Assembly (NCBI RefSeq): GCF_005217615.1
Contig: NZ_SZNK01000001.1
Coordinates: 5,418,501 to 5,482,500, forward strand
Direction: 5' to 3'
DNA from: Brevibacillus antibioticus
GTDB lineage: Bacteria > Bacillota > Bacilli > Brevibacillales > Brevibacillaceae
DNA: 64,000 bases
Positions 1 to 8,500 of this stretch are shown here, one piece after another; position 1 is the stretch's first letter, and each line of letters begins with the position of its first letter. The notes below the pieces were generated by a model that had not been told where the DNA came from, ran no database searches, and saw only the letters and a program-made list of their open reading frames with translations. Both the position numbers and the translations under genes were made by a program.

Positions 1-1
1 T

Positions 2-361
2 TTCGCTACAGTTATTCATCCATCAGCTATTCTTTCTCCAGACGTGGTCCTGGGAGAAGGGGTGCAGGTCATGGCTGGTGTGATCATACAGACGGGTACA
101 AAGATTGGTGTCAATTCAATTGTCAACACACGTGCAACGATTGATCACGATGCGAAGATCGGGCATCATGCTCACATTGCTCCAGGCGCTATATTGTCAG
201 GAAATGTAACAGTCCAAGATGGTGCTCATCTAGGGACAGGTGTAACCGTCATCCAGGGTGTATCGATCGGGAAAAACAGCATAGTAGGGGCAGGAGCTGT
301 AGTCGTAAAAGATGTTGAAGAGAATGTCACGGTGGCCGGAGTCCCTGCACGAAGGCTGTGA
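2..361 (+). CDS. NeuD-type sugar O/N-acetyltransferase (5' partial)
   Basis: The reading frame is open from base 2, so the N-terminus lies outside the window. The visible part is a left-handed beta-helix made of hexapeptide repeats (for example IGVNSI, IGHHAH, IGKNSI, VGAGAV). It ends with the typical VKDVEENVTVAGVPARRL tail. NeuD/PglD-family enzymes transfer acetyl groups from acetyl-CoA to amino sugars or sialic-acid-like sugars. The next two genes are a sugar nucleotidyltransferase and a CMP-nonulosonate synthase, and flagellar cap genes follow. A role in making the sugar that decorates flagellin is therefore likely (inference). The exact substrate cannot be read from the sequence. Confidence 0.8.
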   Translation, partial: FATVIHPSAILSPDVVLGEGVQVMAGVIIQTGTKIGVNSIVNTRATIDHDAKIGHHAHIAPGAILSGNVTVQDGAHLGTGVTVIQGVSIGKNSIVGAGAVVVKDVEENVTVAGVPARRL

Positions 362-388
362 AAAGAAGCAACCAGAAAGGTGTGACGA

Positions 389-1438
389 TTGGTGAACTGG
401 AGAGACCTATTGGTATCACCGAATACGCCTATCCTCAATACGCTTGAAATAATTGATAGAAATGCTCGTCAAATTGCCTTGGTGGCGGATGAGAGCGGAA
501 GACTCCTAGGAACGGTTACAGATGGAGATATCCGACGTGGATTGTTAAAGGGTAAAGCTCTAGAAGATCCGACCTCAACGATCATGAACCCTTTTCCAAC
601 TGTTGCTTCTCCTTATGATTCTCGTGAGAACATACTTGCACTAATGAAAATCAAGCAGATTCATCAAATTCCTATTGTAGACGAGGATGGCAAGATTGTT
701 CAGGTAGAGATGCTCAATGATTTATTGCGCCCTACCAAAAAAGATAACTGGGTAGTACTAATGGCTGGGGGACTTGGAACAAGACTTTATCCTCTTACAC
801 ATGACTGCCCCAAGCCATTATTAAAAGTGGGAAATAAACCTTTATTGGAGACCATTTTGCAAAGTTTCATCGAGCAGGGTTTCCACAAGTTTTATATCTC
901 TGTTAATTACAAGGCTGAAATGATCCAGGATTACTTTGGTGACGGTAGTCAATGGGGTGTTACCATTCACTATCTGCAGGAAAAAGAATCCTTGGGAACT
1001 GCGGGGGCACTCAGTTTATTGCCGGAACTACCGAAAGATCCTTTTTTTGTTATGAATGGTGATTTGTTGACGAAAGTGAATTTCGATCAGCTTCTCGACT
1101 TTCACAAGACCTATCAAGCTCAAGCAACGATGTGTGTGAGGGAATACGATCACCAGATTCCATATGGAGTTGTTACTTTAGAAAAACAAAAGCTTGTAGC
1201 TATGGAGGAAAAGCCAACTCAGCGCTTTTTTGTAAACGCAGGTATATATGTCCTGAGTCCAGGTGCTCTAAAGAATATTCCGCATAACCGGTATTTGGAC
1301 ATGCCCAGCCTGTTTGAGCAGTTGATGAAAGAAGAGCAACAAACAATAGCCTTCCCAATACGCGAATACTGGCTAGATATTGGACGTATGGCTGATTTCG
1401 AGCGAGCAAATATGGAATTTGCGGAGGTATTCGGATGA
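389..1438 (+). CDS. CBS-domain sugar-1-phosphate nucleotidyltransferase (PtmE-like)
   Basis: This 349-residue protein starts at TTG, with AGAAAGG about eight bases upstream. Residues 8 to 118 form a pair of CBS domains. From residue 122 there is a nucleotidyltransferase domain opened by VVLMAGGLGTRLYPLT, followed by KPLL and a GDLL metal-binding region. The architecture matches PtmE/LegD-type enzymes, which make GDP-glucosamine for legionaminic acid synthesis. Other mannose-1-phosphate guanylyltransferase-like activities remain possible. The stop overlaps the next start by four bases, so the two are translationally coupled. Its neighbours point to nonulosonic acid synthesis for flagellar glycosylation. 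Confidence 0.8.
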   Translation: MVNWRDLLVSPNTPILNTLEIIDRNARQIALVADESGRLLGTVTDGDIRRGLLKGKALEDPTSTIMNPFPTVASPYDSRENILALMKIKQIHQIPIVDEDGKIVQVEMLNDLLRPTKKDNWVVLMAGGLGTRLYPLTHDCPKPLLKVGNKPLLETILQSFIEQGFHKFYISVNYKAEMIQDYFGDGSQWGVTIHYLQEKESLGTAGALSLLPELPKDPFFVMNGDLLTKVNFDQLLDFHKTYQAQATMCVREYDHQIPYGVVTLEKQKLVAMEEKPTQRFFVNAGIYVLSPGALKNIPHNRYLDMPSLFEQLMKEEQQTIAFPIREYWLDIGRMADFERANMEFAEVFG

Positions 1439-2145
1439 TCCAGAATAAGTCGGTGCTGGCAATGATTCCTGCGCGTGGAGGCTCCAAGGGAGTATCCAGA
1501 AAAAATATCCGCCAATTGTCAGATAAACCGCTGATTGCCTGGTCCATTGAGGAAGCAAAGAAATCGAAATACATAGACCGTTTGGTTGTTTCTACAGAGG
1601 ATATAGAAATAGCAGAAATCGCGAAAGCGTGGGGGGCTGAAATCCCATTTATGCGTCCGATGGAGTTGGCACTTGACACTACTCCAGGGATCGATCCAGT
1701 GCTGCATACCATCGAGATGCTCCCTAATTATGATTATATAGTTATGCTGCAGCCAACCTCTCCACTTCGAACCGCAGAGGATATTGATAGATGCCTGGAA
1801 TGTTGTATCAATCAGGATGCAAACGCTTGTGTTTCTGTAACATTGACGGATAAATCTCCTTACTGGATGTACCAACTATCAGAGGAAAATGCACTGTTGC
1901 CAGTCATCGTCTCAGATAAACCTGTTCTTAGAAGACAAGATGCACCGGACGTGTATGTGCTGAATGGGGCAGTCTATGTAGCCAGAACATCGTGGCTCAA
2001 GAACACTAAATCTTTTTTGCATGAAGAAACGATTGGATACCCTATGCCGAAGGATCGGTCGGTAGACGTCGATACAATGATGGATATTTTAATCATTGAA
2101 ACAATTCTGAGAGAAAAGAAAAAGTCTGGTGCGAAAAGTAAATGA
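1435..2145 (+). CDS. Acylneuraminate (nonulosonate) cytidylyltransferase
   Basis: At 236 residues this is the usual length for the NeuA/PseF/LegF family, which couples CTP to a sialic-acid-like sugar to give the CMP-activated donor. The N-terminal nucleotide-binding motif AMIPARGGSKGV lies near residues 9 to 20. LQPTSPLR and the late DVDTMMD metal-binding segment are also present. It overlaps the upstream gene through ATGA. Whether the sugar is legionaminic, pseudaminic or neuraminic acid cannot be decided here, because the synthase (neuB type) lies outside the window. The flagellar genes immediately downstream make CMP-sugar supply for flagellin glycosylation the best reading. Confidence 0.85.
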   Translation: MIQNKSVLAMIPARGGSKGVSRKNIRQLSDKPLIAWSIEEAKKSKYIDRLVVSTEDIEIAEIAKAWGAEIPFMRPMELALDTTPGIDPVLHTIEMLPNYDYIVMLQPTSPLRTAEDIDRCLECCINQDANACVSVTLTDKSPYWMYQLSEENALLPVIVSDKPVLRRQDAPDVYVLNGAVYVARTSWLKNTKSFLHEETIGYPMPKDRSVDVDTMMDILIIETILREKKKSGAKSK

Positions 2146-2201
2146 CATGTCACTTTTTTCCGATACTAGTGGTAAAGGGAACCATTAGGGGAGGAAAAGG
2201 T

Positions 2202-2561
2202 GTGAGTATCCAAGGGAGCAACATGGCAGGGAACACGAAAATTCCTTATGCCGACAAGTTTCAAGGAATGGGGAGCAATTCAACAACCCAATCTGGAGAC
2301 GCGCAAGTCACGGAAAATCATCCAGAGAAAAAACATACGCGTGCGGATTTAGAGAGGGAAGTAGAGAGTTTGAACAAGTTTATGCAGTCGAGCACTACAC
2401 ATCTCAAATTTACGCTGCATGAAAAGCTCAACGAATACTATGTTCAGGTCGTCAGTGATCATGACAACACAGTAGTACGTGAGATTCCATCAAAGAAAAT
2501 GATGGATATGGTAGCACAAATGCACGAGATGATCGGTTTGCTTGTAGACGAAAAGCGATAG
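2202..2561 (+). CDS. flaG: FlaG family flagellar protein
   Basis: This 119-residue protein has a variable polar N-terminal half. Its C-terminal half is FlaG-like: FTLHEKLNEYYVQVVSDHDN, then VVREIPSKKMMDMVAQMHEMIG. I chose GTG at 2202 because GGGGAGG lies seven bases upstream. The frame also opens earlier at 2142, but no ribosome site is seen there. In Bacillus, FlaG sits directly before fliD, as here, and influences filament length. It is cotranscribed with fliD, which starts 12 bases later. Confidence 0.85.
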   Translation: MSIQGSNMAGNTKIPYADKFQGMGSNSTTQSGDAQVTENHPEKKHTRADLEREVESLNKFMQSSTTHLKFTLHEKLNEYYVQVVSDHDNTVVREIPSKKMMDMVAQMHEMIGLLVDEKR

Positions 2562-2573
2562 GGGGTAAGGAAA

Positions 2574-4046
2574 ATGGGTATACGTATTTCCGGTATGGCA
2601 TCTGGAATGGATACAGAAAAAATGATAAAGGACTTGATGAAAGCACAGCGTGAGCCAGTCAACCGACTGCAGCGAAGCAAATCGTCAATCGAATGGAAGC
2701 GAGATGCCTATAGGGAGATGAACACACTCCTGGCTGATTTGCAAAGTTCTTTGAAAAATCTTCGTTTGTCCAGTAGCTTTAATAAGAAAGTAGCTTCTTC
2801 AGAAAATGATAGTATTGTTTCTGCTACGTCAAAAGGTAATCCGGCTATGTCTTCCTATACTGTCGAGGTAATTGAGCTTGCGAAGGCAAGCACACCGCCA
2901 AAACTTGAAATTGATATGGGAACAACGGACCTCAAGACAAAAAGTGATTTGGACTATACACTGACCCTTCAAAAAGGAACAGAATCAAAAGAGATTAACA
3001 TAACAACGAATGATTCTTTAGAGAATATCATTAGTAAAATTAATACCTCGAACATGGGAATAAAGGCGACTTTTTACAACGGAAAATTGGTTATGGCTTC
3101 AGAGGATGGACAGACATTTAATATTGCCAGTAATGGTACAGGAAACAATTTCAATTTAAATGATGCGGCTTCTTCTGCCGAATCAGGTGGTGCGGAAGCG
3201 GTCTTCAAAATCAATGGAGTAGAATATAAATCGAAGACCAATAACGTCTCGTTTGATGGGATTGATTTCACATTAAAACAAAAAAATGTGGGTAATCCAA
3301 TTATTGTTAATACAAAAACAGATGTAGACTCTGTTTTCAACATGGTTAAAGATTTTGTCGATAAATATAATACCATCATTGATGTAATGAACAAAAAAAT
3401 ATCGGAGCCAAAGTATAAGTCATATCAGCCGTTGTTAGACGAAGAGAAAGAAGCCCTGCCCGAAAAGACGGCAGAAAAGATGGAAAACATGGCCAAAAGC
3501 GGCCTTCTTCTTCGTGACCCTATTTTAACAAGCGGATTGCACGAAATGAGGCGTGCTCTCAGTACACCACTTCAGGGAGCAGGAGTAAAAACAGCTTTTG
3601 ATACACTTTCTGAGATCGGTATAGGTGGCCCTCCTTCGGGGAAGAACGCTTATCAGGAGAATGGAAAGCTGTATATTAATGAGAATAAGCTTCGTGAAGC
3701 GATTCGCAACAATGGTGACGATGTGGCCAAGCTGTTTACCAACTTCAGTGGCGATAGCAATGCGGCTACAAAGTACAGAGAAAGCGGCGTTGCAGAAAGA
3801 CTTTATAGCGAATTAAATAAGGTTATTGACAAAGTTACTGAGCAAGCGGGAGCAACCGGAAAAGCATATGACGATAGTAGTCTTGGCAAAAAACTTAAGC
3901 AAACAGATGGCGATATCGACCGCTGGGAAGATCGCCTAAAAATGATCGAAAACCGTTACTGGAAGCAATTCACCGCGATGGAATCTGCGATGTCCAAAGC
4001 ACAATCTCAAGGCTCTTGGTTTGCACAAATGCAGGGGCAACGATAA
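2574..4046 (+). CDS. fliD: Flagellar filament cap protein FliD (HAP2)
   Basis: The 490-residue protein begins with the characteristic IRISGMASGMDTEKMIKDLMKA segment of FliD_N. The C-terminal FliD_C region starts around residue 235 and ends in a coiled coil that contains paired MIENRYWKQFTAME and SMF-type contacts. FliD caps the growing filament and guides flagellin folding outside the cell. The start has GGGGGTAAGG just upstream. It lies between flaG and fliS, the standard order. The central part is rich in Ser, Lys and Asn and is variable, as in other FliD proteins. Confidence 0.95.
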   Translation: MGIRISGMASGMDTEKMIKDLMKAQREPVNRLQRSKSSIEWKRDAYREMNTLLADLQSSLKNLRLSSSFNKKVASSENDSIVSATSKGNPAMSSYTVEVIELAKASTPPKLEIDMGTTDLKTKSDLDYTLTLQKGTESKEINITTNDSLENIISKINTSNMGIKATFYNGKLVMASEDGQTFNIASNGTGNNFNLNDAASSAESGGAEAVFKINGVEYKSKTNNVSFDGIDFTLKQKNVGNPIIVNTKTDVDSVFNMVKDFVDKYNTIIDVMNKKISEPKYKSYQPLLDEEKEALPEKTAEKMENMAKSGLLLRDPILTSGLHEMRRALSTPLQGAGVKTAFDTLSEIGIGGPPSGKNAYQENGKLYINENKLREAIRNNGDDVAKLFTNFSGDSNAATKYRESGVAERLYSELNKVIDKVTEQAGATGKAYDDSSLGKKLKQTDGDIDRWEDRLKMIENRYWKQFTAMESAMSKAQSQGSWFAQMQGQR

Positions 4047-4061
4047 CAGGGAGTGATGCAG

Positions 4062-4439
4062 ATGTTACAAAATGCTGCTCAGACATACCAATCCAATCAG
4101 GTAACAACAGCTACTCCTGCTGATCTGACTTTGATGCTGTATAACGGAGCGCTTAAGTTTATTAAACAGACGAAAGCAGCTCTAGATGAAAAAGATATGG
4201 TAAAGGCCCACGAGGCATCTCTGAAAGTACAGAACATCCTTTACGAGCTCATGTCGACCTTGAACAATGACTACGATATATCCAAAGAGTTCTCCAAACT
4301 TTACGAGTATATGCTACAACGTACTGTTGAATCGAACATGCGTAAGGACGTAGAAATACTTCTGGAAGTAGAAGACCTATTTGTTCAATTCCGCGATACT
4401 TGGAAAGAGGCCATGCAGTTGGCCAAGAGACAAGGATAA
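4062..4439 (+). CDS. fliS: Flagellin chaperone FliS
   Basis: This protein of about 125 residues matches FliS along its whole length, including YQSNQVTTATPADLTLMLYNG, a conserved LNNDYDISK segment, and a C-terminal helix with a Trp-rich end (FRDTWKEAMQLAK). FliS binds the C-terminus of unfinished flagellin and prevents its premature assembly in the cytoplasm. In-frame starts exist at 4053 (GTG), 4056 and 4062. AGGGAG at 4048 to 4053 best fits the ATG at 4062. It follows fliD by 15 bases and precedes a FliT-like gene. Confidence 0.93.
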   Translation: MLQNAAQTYQSNQVTTATPADLTLMLYNGALKFIKQTKAALDEKDMVKAHEASLKVQNILYELMSTLNNDYDISKEFSKLYEYMLQRTVESNMRKDVEILLEVEDLFVQFRDTWKEAMQLAKRQG

Positions 4440-4449
4440 GGTGCTCAAC

Positions 4450-4809
4450 ATGGAGAAGACAGTCGAAGGCTTGTTAGAAAACATACTAGCTACCACAATT
4501 CGTTTAGAACAAGTAGTGAGTGTAAAGGATTCTGAACCAGATGAATGGTTGGCTTTATTGGAAGAGCGAGAAAATCTAATTTCTCAACTTCAAAAGTTTA
4601 AGGTTGATAGTGAATCTCTATCCTCTACTCAAAAGCAACAGATGGAGCAAATATATGAAATCAATCAACGACTTATTCCATTGATAGATGTAAGAAAACA
4701 GGGTGTCCAGCAACAATTGAATAACGTCCAACGTAGCAAGCTCGCGATGAATTCTTACAACGAAGCGGGTCCAAACGGCTACGGTGCCTTTTTCGATCGG
4801 AAAAAGTAA
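4450..4809 (+). CDS. fliT: FliT-like flagellar chaperone
   Basis: The product is 119 residues, almost entirely helical and charged, with no membrane segment. Size and position directly after fliS match the FliT/YvyC-region chaperone that binds FliD in Bacillus. Sequence conservation in this family is low, so the call rests mainly on context and helix pattern (WLALLEERENLISQL, then MEQIYEINQRLIPLID). ATG 4450 has AAGG eight bases upstream. A GTG at 4441 is an in-frame alternative. A strong terminator follows. Confidence 0.7.
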   Translation: MEKTVEGLLENILATTIRLEQVVSVKDSEPDEWLALLEERENLISQLQKFKVDSESLSSTQKQQMEQIYEINQRLIPLIDVRKQGVQQQLNNVQRSKLAMNSYNEAGPNGYGAFFDRKK

Positions 4810-4836
4810 AAAACGGCCGGGGAACCGGTCGTTTTC
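4810..4836. terminator. Bidirectional rho-independent terminator
   Basis: AAAACGGCCGG, loop GGAA, CCGGTCGTTTT forms an 11-pair stem with one G-U pair, with an A run before it and a T run after it. It can serve both the flagellar operon and the convergent small gene at 4847 to 5023. Confidence 0.85.
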
Positions 4837-4846
4837 GTTTGAAAAT

Positions 4847-5023
4847 TTATGCTCGAATATCGATCGTTTTACCAAGCGATGGATGACTAGCCTGTGCAGC
4901 TTGAATGTTATTTTGTACTTTTGCCAAACCCTCCAACATAATAGAAGCTTGCGCTTGTGCTGTCTCCTGTACCTGTTTCGTCAAACTAATAGTAATAGCT
5001 TGTTTTAATTGTACAGCATTCAT
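4847..5023 (-). CDS. YjfB-like putative motility protein, 58 residues
   Basis: This small gene starts with ATG at 5023 and AGAGGTGA seven bases upstream. It encodes MNAVQLKQAITISLTKQV, then an Ala/Gln-rich amphipathic helix, and ends HPSLGKTIDIRA. Short size, helical content and the HPxLGxxIDIRx ending resemble the YjfB family, a sigma-D-linked motility protein family of unknown mechanism in Bacillus. The match is from memory of the family pattern, so it is moderate. A sigma-D-like promoter lies 41 to 67 bases upstream of the start and it converges on the flagellar operon; both support a motility link. Confidence 0.65.
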   Translation of the reverse strand: MNAVQLKQAITISLTKQVQETAQAQASIMLEGLAKVQNNIQAAQASHPSLGKTIDIRA

Positions 5024-5063
5024 TTTAGGGTCACCTCTTTGTTAAATTAGTCTTTCATTATGA

Positions 5064-5090
5064 TTATCGTCATTTTTCCTTTCTTATTCA
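5064..5090 (-). promoter_or_regulatory. Candidate sigma-D promoter for the YjfB-like gene
   Basis: Read on the minus strand, TGAA (-35) is followed after exactly 15 bases by GACGATAA (-10). The motility sigma factor consensus is TAAA-N15-GCCGATAA, so 10 of 12 positions match. It points into the 58-residue gene. Confidence 0.55.
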
Positions 5091-5263
5091 GTATTAGAAT
5101 AAATTTAGTTTGAATAACGTGTTTTTCTTACTATGAAAAATTATAATTTTGACTCACTAATTCTCGTGGAAAGGATGGTTTCTTCCATTCCAATAAAAAA
5201 ATTAATTAAATTATATATCTCTATCTAAAGTCCCTAATGAAATAATCCGATAGATATAAATGA

Positions 5264-5493
5264 GTAGAGGTAAATTACGATGTTGGGAACCATGATGATG
5301 TTTTCACGATTATATTTTTCTAAAATTCACATCACCATGGAGAACAATACTTGGGATTAATTCTGAATCCCAACAGAATTATTATTTCAAATTTGCAAAA
5401 GAGCTGTCTGGTCTAAATGGGGGGGATACTATAAGGTTGCTTGAAGCATCTAAAACAGAACGTGACCAGATAATTAAGAAGATATTTATTTAA
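5264..5493 (+). pseudogene. Fragment of an unidentified gene with a frameshift
   Basis: This part of the 537-base gap upstream of the repeat protein still reads like protein in two successive frames. Frame 2 gives VEVNYDVGNHDDVFTIIF from 5264. A +1/-1 shift near 5317 continues as LKFTSPWRTILGINSESQQ up to 5376. The same frame then runs NYYFKFAKELSGLNGG and LLEASKTERDQIIKKIFI to a stop at 5491 to 5493. No start codon with a ribosome site is seen. I do not recognise the family. It looks like the decayed 3' end of a gene, but chance coding-like sequence cannot be excluded. Confidence 0.35.
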
Positions 5494-5560
5494 GTAACTA
5501 GAATAACAAAGTATTTCGAGCATGAATATACGAAATTTCTATGTAGGAGGGAGCATTCCC

Positions 5561-8500
5561 ATGTTGAAAAAAGAAAGCAAAAAAGCCATTGCAACGATAC
5601 TTTTAGGTTCCACTCTCGCATTTGGACCATTTGCGAGTGCTTATGCAGCACCAGTAAAAGTAGAATGGGATCCGAGTAAAGTAACGATCACTAACAATGT
5701 AGGTAAAGCCGATACAGTAAAAATCGAGGACCTTGTAGAGGGCGCGATTGTAAAAATTTACGACAAAGCTACTGGTGGAAAATTGCTTGGCACAACAACT
5801 GTTGCAAAAGGAAAGACAGAAGCTCTGATCAGCATTCCTAACTTGGGTGAAGCCGAAGGTAAAATTTTCGTTTCTGTGACAATGGAATCTCCAACAGCAG
5901 AAATAGCGTTTGGTGCAGAAGCAGCATCCACAAAGCCAGGAGCAGATGACATTACTGTTCTCAACAATGTAGGTAAACCAGATACAGTAACGGTAAAAGC
6001 AGCAGAAGGATCTGTTGTTAAAGTATACGATGCAGCAACAGCAGGCAAAGTACTGGGAACTGTAACCGTAGCAAAAGGTAAAACCGAAGCGGCTATTAGC
6101 GTAGCACAGCTGGGTGCAGATGCCGGAAAAGTATATGTAACCGTAACAGAAGCAGGTAAAAAAGAGAGCGAACGTACGGAAAAAGCATTTGATGCAGAAG
6201 CGGCATCCACAAAGCTAGGAGCAGATGACATTACTGTTCTGAACAACGTAGGCAAAGCAGATACAGTAACAGTAAAAGCAACAGAAGGATCTGTTGTTAA
6301 AGTATACGATGCAGCAACAGCAGGCAAAGTACTAGGAACTGTAACCGTAGCAAAAGGTAAAACCGAAGCGGCTATTAGCGTAGCACAGCTGGGTGCAGAT
6401 GCCGGAAAAGTATATGTAACCGTAACAGAAGCAGGTAAAAAAGAGAGCGAACGTACGGAAAAAGCATTTGATGCAGAAGCAGCATCTACAAAGCCAGGAG
6501 CAGATGACATTACTGTTCTGAACAACGTAGGTAAAGCAGATACAGTAACGGTAAAAGCAGCAGAAGGATCTGTTGTTAAAGTATACGATGCAGCAACAGC
6601 AGGCAAAGTACTGGGAACTGTAACCGTAGCAAAAGGTAAAACCGAAGGGGCTATTAGCGTAGCACAGCTGGGTGCAGATGCCGGAAAAGTATATGTAACC
6701 GTAACAGAAGCAGGTAAAAAAGAGAGCGAACGTACGGAAAAAGCATTTGATGCAGAAGCGGCATCCACAAAGCTAGGAGCAGATGACATTACTGTTCTGA
6801 ACAACGTAGGCAAAGCAGATACAGTAACAGTAAAAGCAGCAGAAGGATCTGTTGTTAAAGTATACGATGCAGCAACAGCAGGCAAAGTACTGGGAACTGT
6901 AACCGTAGCAAAAGGTAAAACCGAAGCGGCTATTAGCGTAGCACAGCTGGGTGCAGATGCCGGAAAAGTATATGTAACCGTAACAGAAGCAGGTAAAAAA
7001 GAGAGCGAACGTACGGAAAAAGCATTTGATGCAGAAGCAGCATCTACAAAGCCAGGAGCAGATGACATTACTGTTCTGAACAACGTAGGTAAAGCAGATA
7101 CAGTAACGGTAAAAGCAGCAGAAGGATCTGTTGTTAAAGTATACGATGCAGCAACAGCAGGCAAAGTACTGGGAACTGTAACCGTAGCAAAAGGTAAAAC
7201 CGAAGGGGCTATTAGCGTAGCACAGCTGGGTGCAGATGCCGGAAAAGTATATGTAACCGTAACAGAAGCAGGTAAAAAAGAGAGCGAACGTACGGAAAAA
7301 GCATTTGATGCAGAAGCGGCATCCACAAAGCTAGGAGCAGATGACATTACTGTTCTGAACAACGTAGGCAAAGCAGATACAGTAACAGTAAAAGCAGCAG
7401 AAGGATCTGTTGTTAAAGTATACGATGCAGCAACAGCAGGCAAAGTACTGGGAACTGTAACCGTAGCAAAAGGTAAAACCGAAGCGGCTATTAGCGTAGC
7501 ACAGCTGGGTGCAGATGCCGGAAAAGTATATGTAACCGTAACAGAAGCAGGTAAAAAAGAGAGCGAACGTACGGAAAAAGCATTTGATGCAGAAGCGTCA
7601 TCCACAAAGCCAGGAGCAGATGACATTACTGTTCTGAACAACGTAGGTAAAGCAGATACAGTAACAGTAAAAGCAGCAGAAGGATCTGTTGTTAAAGTAT
7701 ACGATGCAGCAACAGCAGGCAAAGTACTGGGAACTGTAACCGTAGCAAAAGGTAAAACCGAAGCGGCTATTAGTGTAGCACAGCTGGGTGCAGATGCCGG
7801 AAAAGTATATGTAACCGTAACAGAAGCAGGTAAAAAAGAGAGCGAACGTACGGAAAAAGCATTTGATGCAGAAGCGTCATCCACAAAGCCAGGAGCAGAT
7901 GACATTACTGTTCTGAACAATGTAGGTAAAGCCGATACCGTAACAGTAAAAGCAGCAGAAGGATCTGTTGTTAAAGTATACGATGCAGCAACAGCAGGCA
8001 AAGTACTGGGAACTGTAACCGTAGCAAAAGGTAAAACCGAAGCGGCTATTAGCGTAGCACAGCTGGGTGCAGATGCCGGAAAAGTATATGTAACCGTAAC
8101 AGAAGCAGGTAAAAAAGAGAGCGAACGTACGGAAAAAGCATTTGATGCAGAAGCGTCATCCACAAAGCCAGGAGCAGATGACATTACTGTTCTGAACAAC
8201 GTAGGTAAAGCAGATACAGTAACAGTAAAAGCAGCAGAAGGATCTGTTGTTAAAGTATACGATGCAGCAACAGCAGGCAAAGTACTGGGAACTGTAACCG
8301 TAGCAAAAGGTAAAACCGAAGCGGCTATTAGTGTAGCACAGCTGGGTGCAGATGCCGGAAAAGTATATGTAACCGTAACAGAAGCAGGTAAAAAAGAGAG
8401 CGAACGTACGGAAAAAGCATTTGATGCAGAAGCGTCATCCACAAAGCCAGGAGCAGATGACATTACTGTTCTGAACAATGTAGGTAAAGCCGATACCGTA

